Source of the DNA: an uncultured Methanomassiliicoccales archaeon
Lineage (GTDB): Archaea > Thermoplasmatota > Thermoplasmata > Methanomassiliicoccales > Methanomethylophilaceae
Length of the DNA stretch: 10,221 nt
Direction of reading: 5' to 3'
NCBI GenBank assembly: GCA_934234005.1
Contig: CAKQHC010000056.1
Span: 1-10,221 of the forward strand
Shown piece after piece: positions 6,902 to 10,221 of this stretch; position 1 is the first letter of the stretch, and every line of letters begins with the position of its first letter. The notes beneath the pieces are model-generated. The model had not been told where the DNA came from, did no database searches, and saw nothing but the letters and a program-made list of their open reading frames with translations. A program made the position numbers and the translations under genes.

Positions 6902-8083
6902 TTATGCAACGGATTTCCTGGTTCCGAATAACGCAAAGATAATCAGAGCCATTACGACGGCTATGACTGCGAAGTATGAGAACATCAAAGGATACGAGTC
7001 TCCGGCCAAACCGAACATAGGTATGCTGATCAGAGATATGGAGAATTGACCCAGATTTAGAAATACGGCGTATATACCCATCATTTTGCCGCGGTTGGAA
7101 TCATTGGACGCACCGACGACCGAATTGACTACGGACGGTACCATCAGACCGACGGCAAAACCGGATATTACAAGTGTTGCGACGCATACCGGAACGGTTT
7201 CTGCTACTGCATACGGAAGAACCAAAGCTATAGCCAGAAGGAGGAAGGCTACGGATACGAGCTGCATGGACGTCAGTTTGTTGGAGATGGTTTTGTGCAG
7301 ACACGAGAACAGAGCATTTCCCAAACCGTGGAATCCGAGGAACAGCCCCATCACGGTGGCCGATACTCCGAGAACGCCTTCCATGTAAGACGGCATCTTC
7401 GTGGGTACTACGAATATAATCACCATTCCGATGAATATCGCGAGATAGCACGCGGTTATCATTTTTATGTCTGTGTCGGTTTTACCCGATGTCTGTACGT
7501 TTTCTTCGGTGTGTGCAGGTTCTCTGATGAACAATAATACCAGTATCAGGATGGGCACTGCGATGAGATATACCATGAACGGAGCGTTCCAGGTCATGTC
7601 GGCCAGGATTCCGCCCAGGAGTTCCAGAATCAGGACTCCGATTCCCATGGCTGCGGATTGCAGTCCGAGCATTCTTACTCTCATTCCGCCGGTGTAATAG
7701 CTTCCGATCAGAGATGTGACGGTACAGACAATTCCTGCAAGTCCGAAACCGAGGAGGAAACGCAGGACAAGAATGGCGTAGATGTTGTTCAGGAAATACG
7801 GACCGACTCCCGTAACGATGAATATCAGGAGAGATACAACCAAAGTGCGGGTTTTTCCGAATCTGTCTGAGACCATGCCCATCAGGAATCCGACTATTGC
7901 AACGGCAAGATGGGGAAGGGTAATTATGAAGGATACAAGGTTTGTGTATCCTGAAAAGTGTGATTCGATCCCGGGCAATCCGGGAGTTATCGCGGCGCCG
8001 CCCATGAGGATAAGCATCGAACATGTCAGCAGTGCGGCCATCACACCCGGATGGGTACTGTCAACATCGGCTGTCTGTTTCAT
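6902..8083 (-). CDS. Major facilitator superfamily transporter, 12 membrane segments
   Basis: The 393-residue product has about twelve hydrophobic segments in two halves split by a hydrophilic loop (about 188-207). The first segments lie near residues 13-33 and 48-68, followed by the MFS motif A GMVSDRFGKTRTL between segments 2 and 3. RFLLGFGLAG marks segment 4. The protein ends in a short charged tail (GTRKSVA). The overall look is of a drug or metabolite proton antiporter, but the substrate cannot be told. It is the first gene of a pair with crcB, so an efflux role in the same unit is possible. The start at 8083 is supported by a TATA-like box about 27 bases upstream, with no Shine-Dalgarno. 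Confidence 0.88.
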   Translation of the reverse strand: MKQTADVDSTHPGVMAALLTCSMLILMGGAAITPGLPGIESHFSGYTNLVSFIITLPHLAVAIVGFLMGMVSDRFGKTRTLVVSLLIFIVTGVGPYFLNNIYAILVLRFLLGFGLAGIVCTVTSLIGSYYTGGMRVRMLGLQSAAMGIGVLILELLGGILADMTWNAPFMVYLIAVPILILVLLFIREPAHTEENVQTSGKTDTDIKMITACYLAIFIGMVIIFVVPTKMPSYMEGVLGVSATVMGLFLGFHGLGNALFSCLHKTISNKLTSMQLVSVAFLLLAIALVLPYAVAETVPVCVATLVISGFAVGLMVPSVVNSVVGASNDSNRGKMMGIYAVFLNLGQFSISLISIPMFGLAGDSYPLMFSYFAVIAVVMALIIFALFGTRKSVA

Positions 8084-8106
8084 AGCGGTTATCCAAAATC
8101 AGACTG

Positions 8107-8113
8107 TATATAA
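8107..8113 (-). promoter_or_regulatory. TATA box of the MFS-crcB unit
   Basis: The minus strand reads TTATATA, centred 27 bases before the ATG at 8083. With no Shine-Dalgarno before that ATG, a leaderless transcript is likely. Confidence 0.6.
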
Positions 8114-8198
8114 CATTTATCCAGAATTACGAAATTCGTAGTCGGAGATATTGTTAAAAACTGATTGTGATGCGGTTTATCAGTCTGTCTTGATATCA

Positions 8199-8210
8199 TG
8201 CATATATGCA
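8199..8210. promoter_or_regulatory. 12-base perfect palindrome in the divergent intergenic region
   Basis: TGCATATATGCA reads the same on both strands and sits between the divergent MFS and ATPase promoters. It could bind a dimeric regulator, but AT-rich palindromes of this length also arise by chance. Confidence 0.35.
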
Positions 8211-8282
8211 CTTTATAGAGCATATGTTGAAGTCCGGGACACTGCTGTAATCGATAGATTTGTATTGTATTGTTATTTGAAA

Positions 8283-8306
8283 TTTGATATTCCATATCAT
8301 ATCAAA
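8283..8306. promoter_or_regulatory. Inverted repeat just upstream of the second ATPase promoter (candidate operator)
   Basis: TTTGATAT (8283-8290) and ATATCAAA (8299-8306) are perfect inverted copies separated by eight bases. The repeat ends six bases before the TATA-like element of the ATPase gene, where a regulator or the TFB/TBP complex would bind. Confidence 0.45.
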
Positions 8307-8312
8307 AATAAG

Positions 8313-8323
8313 TTAAAATATAA
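8313..8323 (+). promoter_or_regulatory. TATA box of the second DUF4143 ATPase
   Basis: TTAAAATATAA is centred 27 bases before the ATG at 8345. No Shine-Dalgarno is seen, so transcription probably starts at the initiation codon. Confidence 0.6.
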
Positions 8324-8344
8324 TGTGATGTGTTATAAAACATT

Positions 8345-9550
8345 ATGTCAGTTAAGAACCTGATTCCCAGAGAGCATTATATGTCTAAGATACGCCAATC
8401 TCGCGGTACTCCGTTCATTAAGATTCTTACAGGTATACGCAGATGCGGAAAGTCTTCTCTGATGGAAATGTTCATAGATGAGCTGAGGGAATCCGGTGTA
8501 CCGGACGACAGGATATTCTACTCCAATTTGGATGATGAAGGTTGCGGCATCGAAACGTTCCGTGATTTGATTGATTCCGTATCTTCAAAGATTTCCGATA
8601 CAAAGGGCGCATATTTGTTCTTCGATGAGATTCAGAATGTACCGGAGTGGGAGCGTGCAGTATCGACATTCTATATTCGCGACGCAGACGTCTATGTGAC
8701 TGGTTCCAATTCCAACATGCTCTCGACGGAACTGTCTACGAAACTTTCCGGGAGATGTTTGGAGATCTTTATTCAGCCGCTTGTGTTCTCAGAATACTTG
8801 AATTTCAGGATTTCGGACGATACGGATAAATTGTTGGAGGATTACATCCGCTACGGCGGATTTCCTGCGGTATCGCTTATGATGGATGCGATGCCCGGTC
8901 AGGTGAAGGATATATTGGACGGAATTTATAACACCGTTTTTAACAAGGATGTCATGAGCAGGCATGAGATCCGCGGGAACGCTATGATTTCTAATTTATC
9001 GATATATTTGATGAAGAATATCGGAGGCCGCACATCGGTTAGAGGCGTATCCAACTATCTGATAAGTAAAGGTATCCGGACTCAGCCACAGACCGTGGAT
9101 CAATACATAGGATTTTTGGAAGAGGCACTTCTGTTTTCGAAGGCTAAGAGACTAGATTTGAAGACCAAGGAGTACCTCAGAACAACTGACAAGTTTTATG
9201 TTTCAGATATGGGTATCCGTCACAGTCAGATTACATTCCATCCTAAGGATTTGGACGGCATAGTGGAAAATATCGTCTATAACGAGCTGTTGTACCGTTT
9301 CGGCGACGTATCTGTATGCAGCGTAGATTTGTACGAGGTGGATTTCATTGCCGATCCTATGGGTACGCCATCGTATTACCAAGTATCTCTGAATGTTACA
9401 GATCCGGCCACACTTGAAAGGGAGCTGCGCCCGCTCAGGAAGATAGCCGATAATTATCCGAAAACTATCATTACGTACGACAGGTTTCCGATGAACGATA
9501 TCGATGGTATAAGAATAGTGAGTTTGAAGGATTGGTTGTTGAATAAATAA
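8345..9550 (+). CDS. DUF4143-type AAA ATPase, Walker motifs intact
   Basis: The 401-residue product belongs to a different branch from the ATPase at 4889. Its N-terminal AAA_14 domain has Walker A GIRRCGKSS (30-38, K36), Walker B YLFFDEIQ (D94/E95) and the sensor-like TGSNSNML (119-126). LSGRCLEIFIQPLVFSEYL and YGGFPAV are typical of this branch. The C-terminal DUF4143 part includes a winged-helix-like stretch (about 228-262), KFYVSDMGIR, and a PD-(D/E)XK-like remnant: E308 in VENIVYNE, D333 in EVDFIA, and Q346 in YYQVS in place of the usual E-x-K. It is transcribed alone from its own promoter next to a candidate operator. Members are often present in many copies in one genome; the biological role is not established. 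Confidence 0.9.
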   Translation: MSVKNLIPREHYMSKIRQSRGTPFIKILTGIRRCGKSSLMEMFIDELRESGVPDDRIFYSNLDDEGCGIETFRDLIDSVSSKISDTKGAYLFFDEIQNVPEWERAVSTFYIRDADVYVTGSNSNMLSTELSTKLSGRCLEIFIQPLVFSEYLNFRISDDTDKLLEDYIRYGGFPAVSLMMDAMPGQVKDILDGIYNTVFNKDVMSRHEIRGNAMISNLSIYLMKNIGGRTSVRGVSNYLISKGIRTQPQTVDQYIGFLEEALLFSKAKRLDLKTKEYLRTTDKFYVSDMGIRHSQITFHPKDLDGIVENIVYNELLYRFGDVSVCSVDLYEVDFIADPMGTPSYYQVSLNVTDPATLERELRPLRKIADNYPKTIITYDRFPMNDIDGIRIVSLKDWLLNK

Positions 9551-9560
9551 TATGAAGGGT

Positions 9561-9608
9561 GCAGTTTCAAAGTTATTCTTTCTATCAATTAGCAAATTCT
9601 GAAACTGC
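9561..9608. other. Hairpin-forming inverted repeat after the second ATPase
   Basis: GCAGTTTCA (9561-9569) and TGAAACTGC (9600-9608) pair perfectly over nine bases with a 30-base spacer. CTATCA (9582-9587) in the spacer can also pair with TGATAG (9609-9614), giving an alternative fold. It starts ten bases after the ATPase stop. No T-run follows, so a terminator role is uncertain. Confidence 0.4.
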
Positions 9609-9640
9609 TGATAGTTATTCGGTTTATATTCATGAAGCTT

Positions 9641-9716
9641 TCAAAATCAGTTAGAGTAATATATCACTATTCGGAAAATATGTTTCATAATCTGATTTTG
9701 ATTCTTTTTCCGAATA
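9641..9716. repeat. Two interleaved perfect inverted repeats over the 3' end of the MORN ORF
   Basis: TCAAAATCAG (9641-9650) pairs with CTGATTTTGA (9692-9701), and TATTCGGAAAA (9668-9678) pairs with TTTTCCGAATA (9706-9716). The arms alternate, so the two stems cannot form as simple nested hairpins: they are either alternatives or a pseudoknot. The right-hand arms lie within the last codons of the MORN ORF. Confidence 0.5.
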
Positions 9717-10053
9717 CTCCTGTACTGCCGGTGAAGAGGCCGCAGGTAGTTTCACCGTTGATTATATCCTCTACTTCCAGTGCAGAAGTTTCTGAATCCT
9801 GTTTGAATGTTCCTCTGTAAATTTCTCCGTCGGGCAATGTCAATGTACCTTTTCCGCGTATTTTGCCGTAGATAAAGTCCCCCTCGTAAACTATTCCATC
9901 GGGTAATGTCCATGTACCTTTTCCGTACATTCTGTTTTTGAAGAAATCGCCCTTGTATATTCTTCCGTTGGACAATGTCAATGTACCTTTTCCTTCCATT
10001 TTACCATAGTCAAAGTTGCCTTCATAGCAGCTTCCGTCCGGCCATCTCAACAA
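9685..10053 (-). CDS. MORN-repeat protein, probably lacking its N-terminal part
   Basis: The open frame gives 122 residues with about four 23-residue MORN repeats of the form PDG-x2-YEG-x-F-x3-K-x2-GKG: WPDGSCYEGNFDYGKMEGKG, then repeats beginning SNGRIYKGDF, PDGIVYEGDF and PDGEIYRGTF. A non-repeat tail follows, ending GKRIKIRL. At DNA level the repeats have a 69-base period, with the block AATGTCAATGTACCTTTTCC recurring nearly unchanged. MORN repeats form beta-hairpin sheets involved in lipid or protein contact; the role here is unknown. No ATG or GTG lies between the upstream stop (10116-10114) and the first repeat, only TTG codons at 10056-10051. The ORF begins in mid-repeat array, which suggests that the 5' end is missing rather than that a TTG is the native start. 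Confidence 0.7.
   Translation of the reverse strand: MLRWPDGSCYEGNFDYGKMEGKGTLTLSNGRIYKGDFFKNRMYGKGTWTLPDGIVYEGDFIYGKIRGKGTLTLPDGEIYRGTFKQDSETSALEVEDIINGETTCGLFTGSTGVFGKRIKIRL
9837..9994. repeat. 69-base tandem periodicity within the MORN ORF
   Basis: The block AATGTCAATGTACCTTTTCC begins at 9837 and 9975, with a one-base variant (AATGTCCATG...) at 9906: exact 69-base steps, one MORN repeat each. The high nucleotide identity points to recent duplication or gene conversion between repeats. Confidence 0.75.
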
Positions 10054-10061
10054 ATACGGAA

Positions 10062-10221
10062 GTGGTCCGTGGGCAGCTTCTGGCAGACATTGTAGACTCT
10101 TTCCGGGGAGATGTTATCTCACGGCTTGTTGCACCGACAGATGGTATTATCTTTTACCGTCAGTGTCAGCCGATGGTCTTTCAGAATTCGGTTGCATTTA
10201 AAATGATAAAGAAGATTCACG
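10062..10221 (+). pseudogene. C-terminal part of a succinylglutamate desuccinylase/aspartoacylase-like protein, 5' end missing
   Basis: From about 10071 the plus-strand frame reads GQLLADIVDSFRGDVISRLV, then APTDGIIFYRQ, PMVF and AFKMIKKIH up to the window edge. This resembles the C-terminal beta-domain of AstE/AspA-family proteins (KGQLLGRIVDPF.GEV...APVDGIVFF...LFKI). These proteins are normally 300 or more residues and begin with a zinc-peptidase-like catalytic domain. None of that is upstream, where the opposite strand carries MORN repeats. There is no plausible start signal; the GTG at 10062 only marks the boundary I chose. I read it as a 5'-truncated gene at a rearrangement junction. 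The family call is from motif memory; whether the frame ends soon after 10221 cannot be seen. Confidence 0.55.

Noticed and set aside
8084..8344. Possible tRNA or other RNA gene in the largest gap
   Set aside because: No T-arm GTTCRA box or acceptor-stem pairing seen; only AT-rich promoters and small repeats.
8151..8363. 70-codon plus-strand ORF in the divergent region
   Set aside because: It covers the palindrome, inverted repeat and TATA box and overlaps the ATPase start out of frame; the regulatory reading is better.
9561..9716. CRISPR array or insertion-sequence ends
   Set aside because: Repeats are single inverted pairs of 9-11 bases without regular spacing, and no transposase or Cas gene is present.

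Overview
The window looks like a piece of an archaeal chromosome, most plausibly a gut-associated methanogen of the Methanomassiliicoccales/Thermoplasmatota type. The case rests on three things. First, it holds the archaeal (MJ1598-like, TIGR00303) form of CobT. Second, four genes have a TATA-like box centred about 25-27 bases before the start codon and no clear Shine-Dalgarno site, which is the archaeal leaderless arrangement; some operon-internal genes have a Shine-Dalgarno (AGGAGG before the phosphatase-like gene, AGGAG before crcB). Third, HypF, DUF4143 ATPases and a MORN protein occur together. The lineage is an inference; there is no rRNA or tRNA gene to fix it.

Left part (1-4111, minus strand): a likely operon, read right to left. 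It runs from a small thioredoxin-fold protein resembling ArsD, through HypF (carbamoyltransferase making the cyanide ligands of [NiFe] hydrogenase) and an alkaline-phosphatase/phosphoglycerate-mutase-superfamily protein, to archaeal CobT (lower ligand of the corrinoid cofactor; it runs off the left edge). The last three genes are joined by ATGA stop/start overlaps. The theme is maturation of metallo-cofactors: NiFe centres and corrinoids.

Middle (4188-6500, plus strand): a YbaK-type aminoacyl-tRNA deacylase, divergent from the operon; a full-length DUF4143 AAA ATPase whose Walker A lysine is replaced by glutamate; and a 50-residue cysteine-rich protein followed by a strong hairpin/T7 terminator.

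Right part: a minus-strand pair, MFS transporter then CrcB/Fluc fluoride channel (8083-6503). Divergent from it is a second DUF4143 ATPase of another subfamily with an intact Walker A motif (8345-9550). The right end (about 9560-10221) looks rearranged. A MORN-repeat ORF lacking a credible start abuts, head to head, the C-terminal part of a succinylglutamate desuccinylase/aspartoacylase-like protein that lacks its N-terminal part. Several perfect inverted repeats lie at the 3' end of the MORN ORF.

I found no CRISPR array, insertion sequence, rRNA or tRNA. The most interesting points are the Walker-A-defective ATPase, the phosphatase relative without the usual nucleophile motif inside a hypF-cobT operon, the ArsD-like protein paired with HypF, the small Cys-rich gene, and the double-truncation junction near 10045-10071.
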